This document shows positions 31,694 through 41,532 of a DNA stretch of 64,000 nt, piece after piece; position 1 is the first letter of the stretch, and every line of letters starts with the position of its first letter. The stretch comes from Boothiomyces macroporosus (Eukaryota; Chytridiomycota; Chytridiomycetes; Rhizophydiales; Terramycetaceae): assembly GCA_027604185.1 (NCBI GenBank), contig JADGKB010000017.1, positions 1 to 64,000 of the forward strand, read 5' to 3'. The notes below the pieces were generated by a model. It was not told where the DNA came from, did not search any database, and was given only the letters and a program-made list of their open reading frames with translations. Made by a program: the position numbers and the translations under genes.

Positions 31694-32572
31694 ATGAAAT
31701 CTGTATTTATTCTAAGAGGTGCAATTATAGCGCTTATTGTGCTTATGGTGCTGTGGTTGGTACCAATCACAATCAACATGCAAGACTTTGGGGGAAAGGC
31801 AAGTAAAATAAATGTGCCTGTAGAGAAGCCAGTTACTCCTAGTCAGGTCGCTTTTGTAACATTTTATGCCCCGCAGGATAACAAGGATCACAGAACGCAT
31901 TTCGATGATAGTACTTACAAGGACCTTTCGAAATATTCCATGACCAACATTGCTGATTACTGTTCCTACCACGGATTCGCCTTTTTCTTTAGAAATAATT
32001 ACATGGTTGATACTGTAAACAAGGCTGCATATTGGGGTAAGATGGATGTAGTGAAACACTATTTGGATGCTGGATATGAATGGGTTGTATGGACTGATAT
32101 CGATGTGCTATTTTTAAGCAAGGAATCAATGCTGGATAGATGGTTATCAAGAGCAAACTCAACCCAGCATATGGCTTTTGTAACGGAATGTACAAGAGAA
32201 GAAGGGAAATTCGGGACTGTTAGAAGTGGGTTCTTTGCTATTAGAAACTCAAAGATAGGAAGAGGTTTTTTGGACGCATGGAAAGATACCTTTGCCGAAT
32301 TCAAGGGAAATTGGAACCCTGAACAGGAAGCGCTGGAAGGCTTGGTGAAGAAAGAGCCATGGCAAAGCGCTGCTTATGTTGTACCTCAAGACGGTATCCA
32401 CACTTACCTGGGATGTCTTCATTATGATCCAAACCCCATTAGCGTCCACTTTCCTGGGTTTGATAAAGGTGCAATGAAGGAATACCATGAAAAAGTAAAG
32501 AATCTCTTTACTACGACTAGAGATTTTGATATCAGTTTTCCATTTGGTAATAGCAATAAAACGGCTGCCTAA
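31694..32572 (+). CDS. GT34 (GMA12/MNN10) glycosyltransferase, copy B
   Basis: Intronless, 292 aa, tandem paralogue of the preceding gene. ATG 31694 (MKSVFILRGAIIALIVL) gives a direct membrane anchor; the open frame extends 21 codons upstream without an ATG. The catalytic region repeats copy A: FRNNYMVDT, AAYWGKMDVVKHYL, WVVWTDIDVLF (DxD), TVRSGFFAIRNS, NPEQEALEGLVKKEPW, ISVHFPGFDKG. Likely Golgi alpha-glycosyltransferase with a divergent acceptor or donor. The next gene's ATG is only 16 nt after this stop. Confidence 0.93.
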   Translation: MKSVFILRGAIIALIVLMVLWLVPITINMQDFGGKASKINVPVEKPVTPSQVAFVTFYAPQDNKDHRTHFDDSTYKDLSKYSMTNIADYCSYHGFAFFFRNNYMVDTVNKAAYWGKMDVVKHYLDAGYEWVVWTDIDVLFLSKESMLDRWLSRANSTQHMAFVTECTREEGKFGTVRSGFFAIRNSKIGRGFLDAWKDTFAEFKGNWNPEQEALEGLVKKEPWQSAAYVVPQDGIHTYLGCLHYDPNPISVHFPGFDKGAMKEYHEKVKNLFTTTRDFDISFPFGNSNKTAA

Positions 32573-32588
32573 TTCTTTTGATTTTTTT

Positions 32589-33581
32589 ATGAAGTACAAG
32601 CACACCAAAAAGAAAAAGGAAGTGTGCGAGCTGATATCCAGACTAGAGCAGGATTCCATTGGCAGTCTGATTTCTGATAATCCAACGCCAGTTCTAATTG
32701 CCTTGAATGCATCCTATGATTCGCTCATCACTGGACACCAGTTAAAATCAGTATTTGATAAATATCCGGGCTATACCAAGATTGAAATGTTTGTCGGATC
32801 TAAACCCTATTCATACATATTTCACGACAGCGCAGATTCTGCTCGGCAGGTATTTGAAGTGTTGGATTGCAAAGAATCAGTAGAACTAGGAAAAACGCTA
32901 TTGCTAGCCTACGCAAATGAACTACCAGAGTTTCCAGAAAGACCGCTGAGAATTAAAGAGGATATAGAAAAGTTGGATGGTATTTTTTACTTTCCAAGGT
33001 TTGTATCACTGGAAGAGGAAGAGCTGTTAACCAGGCATGTTAAAGAACAGGGCGAATCGGGTAGGTGGGAGATACTACACCAGCGAAGTGTCCAACATTA
33101 TGGATACAGATTTGACTACCCCGCAAACGACGTGGATCGAAATGCCATTGATTTGGATAATGAAATTGTGCAATTACCTGAATGGACCAGGAATATACTT
33201 GGTCGCTATATGCAGTTGTTTCCGCATCTTCCAAAGCCCAATCAATTGACAATGAATCATTATATCCCTGGCGGTGGAATTCCGTATCATACAGACAGAC
33301 ATTCTTCGTTCTTGTCACCAGTCTTGATTTTCTCTATGGCATCAGATATTGTGATGGATTTCAAATCGCTAGATGAAAAGGTTACTTCAGTAGTATTAGA
33401 ACGAGGATCTTTAGTTGTGATGCATGGTAAGGCTCGGTACGAATATCAGCATGCTATAAAGCCTCGCAATGTCGATATAATAGATGGATTAGTTCAAGAA
33501 CGCACCGAGAGGTGGTCCCTCACCTTTCGAACGATCAGAGATGGCCAGCCTTGCCAGTGCGGAACTATTCTTTGTGATTAA
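32589..33581 (+). CDS. RRM-AlkB dioxygenase (ALKBH8-like without methyltransferase)
   Basis: Intronless, 330 aa. An RRM-like N-terminal domain (about 30-110, PVLIALNASYDSL to LLLAYANELPE) is followed by a Fe(II)/2-oxoglutarate AlkB domain (about 125-330): FYFPRFVSLEEEELL, QHYGYRFDYP, LTMNHYIPGGGIPYHTDRHS (metal HxD), a late His in YEYQHAI and RWSLTFRTIRDG (2OG arginine). The end CQCGTILCD has three Cys and may bind zinc, as in ALKBH8. ALKBH8 hydroxylates wobble-uridine side chains in tRNA; the C-terminal tRNA methyltransferase of animal ALKBH8 is absent here and must be a separate gene if present. Confidence 0.9.
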   Translation: MKYKHTKKKKEVCELISRLEQDSIGSLISDNPTPVLIALNASYDSLITGHQLKSVFDKYPGYTKIEMFVGSKPYSYIFHDSADSARQVFEVLDCKESVELGKTLLLAYANELPEFPERPLRIKEDIEKLDGIFYFPRFVSLEEEELLTRHVKEQGESGRWEILHQRSVQHYGYRFDYPANDVDRNAIDLDNEIVQLPEWTRNILGRYMQLFPHLPKPNQLTMNHYIPGGGIPYHTDRHSSFLSPVLIFSMASDIVMDFKSLDEKVTSVVLERGSLVVMHGKARYEYQHAIKPRNVDIIDGLVQERTERWSLTFRTIRDGQPCQCGTILCD

Positions 33582-33677
33582 TAGTAATTCCCACGATATC
33601 AAATGAATAAATCCAGGTATCTGATAACTGGCAATGCCATTGCATTGCCTGCCTTTTCCATTTTCTAAAATTTTAAA

Positions 33678-35152
33678 ATGTCGAATCTCCAACTGGCGAT
33701 TTCACAGATTAGTGCATCCGCAGTAAGTGTGTCTGCTGGCACCGCTTATGTATTCTCTCTCTATGGCCCACAATTAGCAGAAAAACTACAACTAGGCCAG
33801 AGTGAAGTTGCATTCATTGCCAGCTGTTCAAACTTGGGAAATTATTTTTCAGGACCGATTGCGGGGTAAACTATACTAATATAGGTATCTATTATCGGCC
33901 TATCCACAGTACACCTGGGCCTTCTTTTTGTTTGGAGGATCAGCGATTTTCTTGGGGTACAACCTAACTGCACTTACACTGGATGGAATATTACAGCGGC
34001 CGCATTTTCTTGTAATTGCACTATACTTTTTAATACTTGGAATCGGAAGGTATTATCAACTAATTCAGTTGCGCTTGCTACCAAACGTCTCTTGTTACTA
34101 ACTATGGAAATTGGCCAGCAGAGTATAGATCTATAGCGATTGGAATGACTGTATCTTTCTTTGGACTTTCAGCATTCATATTTGCATTTATTGGATCTAA
34201 TTTCTTTGCATTCAACAAGATATTACTAGTGTCGGATTTTCTAACTTTCTTGGGAACATTATGTCTAATCATTAACCTATTCGCTGTGGTATTATTGAAA
34301 CCGTTACCTATTGATGCAACAGAGGAAGAAATGGAGCCTTTGCTTCACGATGGCGATATAGAAACAGAATACACCACGGAAGAGTACGAACAATACGCGA
34401 GTCCTGTCATACAAGATGAATTAGACTTGGTTCATGAGCATTCAATTGGAATTGAGTTGGAAGAGATTTCATGCTTTAGATCAATGAATGCATACTTTTT
34501 AGCACTCAACATGCTATTTGTAGTTGGTGTTGGCTTAATGTACACCAATAATGTAGGAGCTATAGGTACTTTAGAATTTAAATTCAGTGATCTCGCTCTT
34601 ACCGGATGGTATGACCTCAAAAGATCCTTTGACGCAAGCACTTCAAAAATCTCATGTTTCAATTCTCTCCTTGACTTCTTTTGGTGCAAGAATAGCAACA
34701 GGGTTTTTAGCAGATATTTGTGCTCAGAGATATAATATTCAACGAACTGTTTGGGCTATTTTCTCTGCTGGATTCATGACATTAGGTTGTTTGATTGCCT
34801 TGTACATTTCAAATGTTGATGACCTATATGCAGTTACAGTGTTGATAGCGATTGCTTATGGATCTACGTGGACAGTAATTCCTATACTGGTTGGTGAATA
34901 CTTTGGCCAAAAGAATTTCTCAAAGAACTGGTAAACAAAGTTAATCAAAGGGGCTGGATGACATTTCTGGCAGGAATGAGCGGGACATTCTTTTCATTTG
35001 TCTTTGGCAAGCTTTATGACTCAACGGGACAAATCGTGTGCAAAGGAGTGGTCTGTTATTACGATACATTTGTAATTTGTAGCATAGCATGTGGTATTAA
35101 TATTGTTGCCAATTTTGCATTATTAATGAAGCGCAAGAAGGATATTGCTTGA
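33678..35152 (+). CDS. MFS transporter, Mch1/nodulin-like (monocarboxylate-type) subfamily
   Basis: Exons 33678-33865, 33885-34049, 34069-34565, 34588-34930, 34951-35152 encode 464 aa; four introns of 19, 19, 22, 20 nt (e.g. GTAAACATAT-type starts, ending TACTAATATAG and CTAATTCAG). About 12 hydrophobic helices with a central acidic cytosolic loop (EEEMEPLLHDGDIETEY). The start AISQISASAVSVSAGTAYVFSLYGPQLAEKL and the second-half NNVGAIVISLLPDG, GARIATGFLADI match the Mch1/nodulin-like group. Exported or imported solute unknown. AATAAA starts two bases after the TGA. Confidence 0.9.
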
Positions 35153-35259
35153 AAATAAATCACTAATTCACCAGTCGTACAAACATTAATCGGTCCTTTG
35201 GTTTTTCAATACTAAATCGAAATTTCAATTTAATTACTTTTTACAAGTATGCTTGTTCA

Positions 35260-35856
35260 TTATAATCGAGTAATAGGTTCATATACGCGTTCAATGGGAA
35301 CGATCAAGTCCTTCCACAATGCCTCGTTTAATGCAGCACTTCTCTGGCTTTCCACAAAATCAGTAACATCCAAGATTTCTAAAACTTTCTCCCCAGTCGC
35401 GATTTTCATCAGTGCATCTTTCCTCACCCCCAGCTGAATTGCCCTGCGTTCGCATTTTCTTCCTATTGGATCATGGTCAGGATCCCATTGCAAACGAATA
35501 TCACTCTGTTCGATTTTCTCTCGTATTTTTTCGTTGCTTTCAACTGCATTGGCTAGCAACCAGTCGAAAAATGAGCGTTCTAGTTTGATTGCAAGGCATC
35601 TTTCTTGGTTTTCCTTTGTACTCCATCCACTTCGATATTGCATCCACAGAAAATTGGTTTTTATCCAGGACATTCTGGTGCAGCTAAAGAGGGAACAGGT
35701 ATCAAGCCTTTGATGCTGAACAGCGTGGTTCGCTATTTCGGGTCTGTATGCTTGATATACCCAAATTCCTTCGTTATCGTACTGTGCAAGAACATGTTTT
35801 CCATTCGGTGGCCAAACAGATAGAGCTGAAAGATACTTTTCAGTGTTCAATTTCAT
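35260..35856 (-). CDS. DUF4291 family protein
   Basis: Intronless, 198 aa. The family core is obvious: VYQAYRPEIANHAVQH, RMSWIKTNFLWMQYRSGW, STKENQERCLAIKLERSFFDWLLA, LQWDPDHDPIGRKCERRAIQLGVR. DUF4291 proteins are small soluble proteins of unknown function found in bacteria and fungi. Start ATG 35856 is 22 nt from the 3' end of the tRNA-Glu gene on the same strand, so its promoter must overlap the tRNA. Confidence 0.92.
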   Translation of the reverse strand: MKLNTEKYLSALSVWPPNGKHVLAQYDNEGIWVYQAYRPEIANHAVQHQRLDTCSLFSCTRMSWIKTNFLWMQYRSGWSTKENQERCLAIKLERSFFDWLLANAVESNEKIREKIEQSDIRLQWDPDHDPIGRKCERRAIQLGVRKDALMKIATGEKVLEILDVTDFVESQRSAALNEALWKDLIVPIERVYEPITRL

Positions 35857-35877
35857 CAAAAAATTGTAGAAAAAAAG

Positions 35878-35950
35878 CTCCGAATCCGGGGTTCGAACCC
35901 GGGTCGCCGCAGTGAGAGTGCGGTATACTAAACCACTGTACTAATTCGGA
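35878..35950 (-). tRNA. tRNA-Glu (CUC)
   Basis: Read on the minus strand, a 7-bp acceptor stem (TCCGAAT/ATTCGGA, discriminator G) and a TTCGAAC T-loop with CCGGG/CCCGG stem are present. The anticodon stem CCGCA/TGCGG encloses the loop CTCTCAC with anticodon CUC. It is 73 nt and has no intron. The D-arm contains AGTGGTTTAGT, which also fits the A-box promoter. Confidence 0.96.
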
Positions 35951-36214
35951 GGTGACAACGGAAAAGCCCTAGTGGATTTGACCATAAACCTTAAAGTTTA
36001 ATTTAAGGTTTACTTGGTAGTGTCTCACAATTGCAACCAAACCAAACTGCAACCGAATGAATGCATCCTGGCACATATCATAGGCATATTTCTGGCCACA
36101 CTGTTTTCAAATAGTTCATGCAAGTAGCTATAAAAGGAAAAAATTCAGATTCATGCACGAAGAGTGAGCCACATTCCCTGAATATCTCAAGTTGAAAGCA
36201 TTCATCATCATTTA

Positions 36215-38880
36215 TTAAAAGTTTGCACCACGCTTATTCCTTTGCACGTATACTCCAGTCTCAAACCAATGATGGTATCCTTCGAACCGAGAAATATCGT
36301 TTGATCGAGCACCTATTCCAATATACGATTCCGTATTACCGGATACGTGCACAAATTCCTGATACAGCTTTTCGTCCTTGACTTGTCCTTCATTTTGCGT
36401 GATGGGCTTCTTGATGTACTGCGTGAAAAATTCACAGTCTGGGTGTTCTTTTACATTATCAACTTCATTTACATCTGCGGCATTCTGTGTTACAATATGC
36501 TTGGGTTTGAATTGTCTGATGTATCTATCATAAAAACCTCTTACCTGGCATATTCTTTTTCCTCTCCAATAGTAACTGACGGTGAAAGCAGTTTGTTTAC
36601 CAAAGTTTCAGTATTAAATGGTGTGGTATTAGATATAGTTGCAGTGATGGATGAACTAACTGAATCATTCTTTTTTGGTGTTGATTGCTTTGTAGATGGG
36701 TTCAACCATTTCTTTACACCACCAATATTCAAACTAGGTTATCTTTGTATTACTTGTATATTACTAAAGACCTGGTCGCTGCTGAATTTGGTTTTGCGGT
36801 AAAGCTACTGGCATTTGAAGGTGTAGATATCATTCGATACGCAAAAAGGCTTTCCAATGCGGTTAAGCTTGATGGGTTGTAATATTCTACAAAATAGCTA
36901 CACTGATTTTCTTCAGATATTGGCAAGAGTCTTGGTATTTTGTTGTTTAAATATTCTGGGTTATACCAGTTAATGTAACTACAATCAATAATATGTATTA
37001 CCTTTTAACTGGCGGTAGATTGCGTGGATGTGCGTTATGCAAGTAATAATCGGTCGGAAGGTCCCATAAATCAACGGTTTCCTTCTGTACCTGGAAATTA
37101 CCCAAAAACAAATTCATGGCATCTTGCTTTTCGGCATCGGCAAAAGAGTTGGAATAGTATCGCCTAATGCTTTCGATAACGTCCCTTGAATGGCTGGTCC
37201 AGGCACTAATCTTGCGATATGTTTCCATTGTATTTACTAGGTGCGAGCCTCCATATTGAAGTGCGATTGTATCTCCATGATCATGATACATTGCGTTAAA
37301 TATATTGATTGCATCCGAGTCAAAAGGCACTGATGGCTCGTCAATTATACCCAATGCATATAACTTTGTATTAAGCTATTTTACCTGATGACCGAGTGCA
37401 CATTTACCCACAACAAACTGAGCTGCATTTGTTCTATCCAAACAATCTATGCAGTTTGTACGTAATATTCCACGCTGGAACCTCGGCTTATCATTAGGAT
37501 GAACCTCGAGTTCCCCAGATTTACTAGAATGAAATTATTAGTACTTTGATTTTTTAATCGAGTTTGCGTACAATTCAATCCCAGTGTGAAATATATCAGT
37601 CGTAGCAAGTACTTCTTCAGCCAACTTTTCCAATGTACCGATTACATCTTGGTCAGAACTAGATTTTTATCCAATGAAATACCTTTTTGAAGCCCTGAAT
37701 AAGCATGACATTACCTTGCCATATCCCAAGCAATGTATCTAATCTTGTTACCTTCAGGTAGCGACTGATTCAAATAATTAACAGCGAGTGTAAAATGTTC
37801 TAGCAGTATAGATTCTCTTTTAGTCTTTTCTTTTGCCTTTTCAAGTAATGGATACCTTGACCAGGTTCAATACAATCACCGGGCTTCCATATCTCTTGTG
37901 CAAATCGTCAAAATGCTTGGCAGTTGCCGTATAGAAAGGATCAATGTAATCCACTGTATCAAATTTGTAATACCCTGGATAGATGGCTTTGCAGCCATGG
38001 AAGAGTTTTCTTGACTCCAAAACAAAGGTATACTTCCTCGATGTTGCAGAAAACTGGTATAACACGGCTTAGGATTCTCGCTATTATTTGGAGCATAAAA
38101 CATGGTTGTAGATTCATCATTTACAATCTGCTCTGTTTCTACATCATTTGCAACATATCCCTAGAGTAAAAATATATAAACCATCTCATTAACGCCTCTT
38201 TTCAAGAATCTAGCTCCAGCAAAGAACCTAGATCTTCTTGCGATCAATGTTACTAGTACATTATGACCGTATACTGATATTTTGGATTGGTCCACAAACC
38301 CATGAATCACTGGAATTCTCCAAATGCCCAAGTCAAATCCTGTCGTCAAATAACTATTCCAAACAAACATTTCGTTAATTGAGCATCCAGTCAAGTTGTT
38401 TTGCAGACTATTTGTAATATCATAAGTATAGCTGAAATAGAAATTCTTGGAATTGAATACTTGAGAAAAGATTGTGCAGTATCTTGTCTCTGTAGCTGAT
38501 TTCGGTTTATCCATTAAGGGTATCATTGCAGTATCGTCTACGTGGTATATATAGTGGCCTCCAATTAGAGCGACTGGGGATTTCTTTGTTATCAGGAGCA
38601 GATAATAACCTTCTTGAAACTGGACAAATCCAAATATTCCACAGAAATCCAAAGTCTTTTTCAAACCTCCTGATGATTTATTACCGTTGGATATCATTGC
38701 CAACAAGTCCTGCATTTCAGTTAGCGAGTATGTGATCTGATCGTCCACAAAGGATACTTCATTTGGTGAGGTCTTGTCAATCTTTGCAATGCGGTAAGCA
38801 TCCTTGGACACATTCGATCCGATAATGTAATATCTGGTCTTTGTCTCGTAGCAGGTAAAATCTTTTAAAATTAACTTCAT
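36215..38880 (-). CDS. FIG4: Sac1-domain phosphoinositide phosphatase FIG4
   Basis: PI(3,5)P2 5-phosphatase of the Fab1/PIKfyve-Vac14 complex on vacuole or late-endosome membranes. Eleven exons (38880-38182, 38160-37974, 37953-37856, 37836-37715, 37694-37683, 37658-37545, 37523-37385, 37363-37002, 36978-36754, 36733-36545, 36524-36215) encode 818 aa; ten introns of 19-24 nt. Family blocks: [61 protein letters not shown], catalytic [18 protein letters not shown] (CX5R), [35 protein letters not shown] and the Fig4-specific C-terminus. Exon 5 is only 12 nt (37683-37694) and restores frame exactly. The stop lies in AATAAA. Confidence 0.96.
37683..37694 (-). other. 12-nt internal micro-exon of FIG4
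   Basis: GGCTTCAAAAAG, flanked by introns of 20 nt (37695-37714) and 24 nt (37659-37682). It contributes R/A/S/K/S codons between WDMA and SDQDVIG; both splices are needed to keep frame. Confidence 0.8.
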
Positions 38881-38899
38881 TTAAAAAAGTAAAAATATT

Positions 38900-39403
38900 T
38901 TATTCAGCCGGTTTCTTTTGTTGTTGCTGTTCCAAGTATTTCTGTTCCATGACAGAGAGCAATATCTTGCGCTGGTTGTTTCTTTGATTTACTGTCTCTT
39001 CCAATTTGGCCAAGTTTCCCTTTACGAAATCTACTTTTCTTTGGTAGTAGTCGGTAGCGTCTTCAATACTCTACGTTAGCAGGAAATACTTTTTCAACAA
39101 AATATCCAGTACCAACATCAACGATCACAGTGGAGGAGTCGTCCAAGATTCCTGGGACATAGAGAGAGTTGGTCAATGGTACAAGCAGTTCTTTTCCTTG
39201 ATTTCCAGGAGTAACTGATTTTAAAGATTCTATTGATTCAGAGAATTTGCTTTGGGCTTGTTTGAGTTTGGCAAACGAATTTGTGAGGACTTGAAGTTCC
39301 TGAATTAGCGACTGGATACTTCTTCGATTTGCTGGCGTACAGCTTGTAACTGCGGCAGTGGAAGTTCATGTAAATTAATAGATCCTGGTTGAACGTCGGT
39401 CAT
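38900..39403 (-). CDS. GIM5: Prefoldin subunit 5 (Gim5)
   Basis: Subunit of the hexameric prefoldin chaperone that hands actin and tubulin to CCT. Exons 39403-39320, 39299-39090, 39070-38900 encode 154 aa; every exon is short, so simple ORF listing misses the gene. Introns GTATCCAGTCGCTAATTCAG (20) and GTATTTCCTGCTAACGTAG (19). N-terminal coiled coil LPQLQAVRQQIEEELQVL, the beta-hairpin region LLVPLTNSLYVPG and VIVDVGTGYFVEK, and C-terminal coiled coil to LEQQQQKKPAE are diagnostic. The stop is within AATAAA and only 19 nt upstream of the FIG4 start codon. Confidence 0.96.
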
Positions 39404-39831
39404 TTCAGATCAGAATTCAAATTAGAAAAATGGAAATACTGTATTGCGAGATACAACTGCAGAATATGACTAGAGAATAGAAATAGAGAATATAACTAGA
39501 GAATAGAAATAGAACTAGAGAAAATAATGGAAAGATTCTGAAATGGAATGCTGTAAATTCATTGAAAGGAAAGGCTGTATTTTCGTTGGATATATAGGAA
39601 GGAAATCTCTAAATAAAACTAACTATCAAGCAAATGATAGACAGTCGCTGCTGCTCTCTGGTCTGTTCAGATTGATTCTTGGCGCTACCAATTCCATTTA
39701 AATGATCTTGACAATTACAATAACGAGAATAACTCACTCAGTTAAATATTGCATTCAAATATGATTTGCGGTGTATCTGTTACAAATGGTGAAAGGACCA
39801 AATTCAGGACCTTGAAAATTTTAGCATAAGG
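39404..39831. other. Intergenic region with short tandem repeats
   Basis: About 430 bp between prefoldin 5 (minus) and the LRR gene (plus). It contains the AGAGAATAGAAAT-type repeat annotated separately. A first exon carrying the LRR protein's signal peptide may also lie here but was not identified. Confidence 0.35.
39461..39522. repeat. Imperfect A-rich tandem repeat, period about 26 bp
   Basis: CTAGAGAATAGAAATAG occurs at 39470 and again at 39496 (26-bp period), with a partial third copy CTAGAGAA at 39515. It looks like a microsatellite-like repeat in the promoter region of prefoldin 5. Confidence 0.7.
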
Positions 39832-41506
39832 ATGACCAGCAGTGAATGCAAATGGATATCGTTGATAGCGCCGACTGCCCCGTGCTGCGATCAAAGCAAA
39901 ACAATATGCCAAGGAGATTCTATTACGGAAATGTAATATTATTTAACACAGTCGTTGGTCCAATACTTCATATTTGAGCAACTTGAAAATCCTGCCTACA
40001 ACGTTTGGAAACTTGCAGAATCTTCAAGTGCTGTATATTTGGAATTAATGTAGTGATTTATCATACTGCAACCTCTCCGGACCAATTCCGCCAGAAGTTG
40101 GTAACTGGGTAACACTTCAACAGCTGCTATTAAACAATAATAATTTAAACGGGACAATACCACCACAATTAGGTTCGCTTGCCAATCTAATCACCATGTA
40201 TTATCAATCTAACTAGAGGAATTTGGCAAATAATTCATTAGAGGAGCCCATTCCTGATAGAGTAAAACAAATGCCTAGATATAATGATTATACAATTGGA
40301 AATTTATCTCCTGGCAATAGCACTGGGGATCAATTTCCTGGCACTCCTGGAAGTTCTGGTGGAACCTCGCCATTATTTTTGAAATTGGTTGCGATTGGTG
40401 CCTTTATAGCTGCGATCCTAATTGTCATTGCAATATCATTATACTGCCGGAACAAAAAGGTACTTTGAGCTAATTCAAGGCCCACAGTAGAAGAGAAAAA
40501 CTTACTGAGCCAGAGAGGGCTGACAGCGTGTATAGCGATGCAGTTCCGTCTGCTTCACTAATTCAATCAGGATTCAGTTCTCAACAAAGCAACAATTTGG
40601 AGAAACGAGATCAGTTACCAAAGTCAATATTTGAAGTTTCACCTAACGATGTAGAAGCAAACAAGGAGATTCACACTGATGAGAATTACAGTTCTGTACA
40701 AGGTAACTATACATTTATGTCTAGATGAGTTGAATAGCTATCCAATCACCGAAGCATCAGCAGATGATGAAGTACCTAAAACACCACAACGGCCATATAC
40801 TCAGGAAAATAAGAATATCCATTACGTTCCGCCAAAAATGGCAAATGAGGATCTAGTTACGACACCCAAGGCAAGCGATTACAATACTTATTCATACAGT
40901 GAAGGCACTCACCCAACTTACAAACCAGAGACAATGCATTCCTACAGTCAGAAAACCTATCCAACATATGATCCAAACAACCACCAGGATTATTACTATC
41001 CAACTTTTAATAGTAATCATCCAAATGTTTATCGAGATTTAAATCCAGATAGTACTTACAATTCTGAATTACATGGTCCACAGCATACTAATGAAGTATA
41101 TGCAAATCCACGATATTCAGAATATTACGATTACGTTGATCAACACAACTACCCTGAAGCTTATGATTTACAACCAAATTACTCTCAAAACTTGGATGCT
41201 ACAGGAAACCAAAACCATTCCAAAAACCTAGATTATGCCGGCGTAAAAATCCAAACACATGAAGGCTACAACTACGATCAGCAAAACTACCACTACGATC
41301 CAAACTACACTGCTCTCTATGAAAAAATCAAAGACCAAGAACCACCAGAAGACGACTTGTATCCCACCAGTGAAGCATTCTTGGAAAACTTTCACTCAAA
41401 CATGATTACAGGAAAGAATGAAACACTGGTATCCCAAGATTCTGTTGCTTCCATGATCGTAAACGAAAAAGAAATCAAGTACATGAACGCACTACTAAAC
41501 CGATAG
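39832..41506 (+). CDS. Leucine-rich-repeat, single-pass membrane protein without kinase
   Basis: Exons 39832-39932, 39952-40032, 40054-40197, 40219-40459, 40480-40702, 40725-41506 encode 523 aa. A Cys-containing N-cap (WISLIAPTAPCCDQSKTIC) precedes plant-type LRRs: NLKILPTTFGNLQNLQVL, LDLSYCNLSGPIPPEVGNW, LLLNNNNLNGTIPPQLGSL, LANNSLEEPIP. After a Ser/Gly-rich stalk comes one membrane helix (FLKLVAIGAFIAAILIVIAI) and a long cytosolic tail very rich in Tyr, Asn and Pro (NHQDYYYPTF, YSEYYDYVDQHNY). No kinase domain. Role as adhesion or receptor protein is inferred. The 5' end is uncertain: no signal peptide is visible, so an upstream exon may be missing. The 40198-40218 intron uses the second of two close AGs. 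Confidence 0.8.
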
Positions 41507-41532
41507 AAAATAATATTAATATATTTTACATT

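Noticed and set aside
36128..36160. TATAAAAG followed by an ATG 25 nt later
   Set aside because: The ATG opens only four codons; no gene follows before the FIG4 3' end on the other strand.
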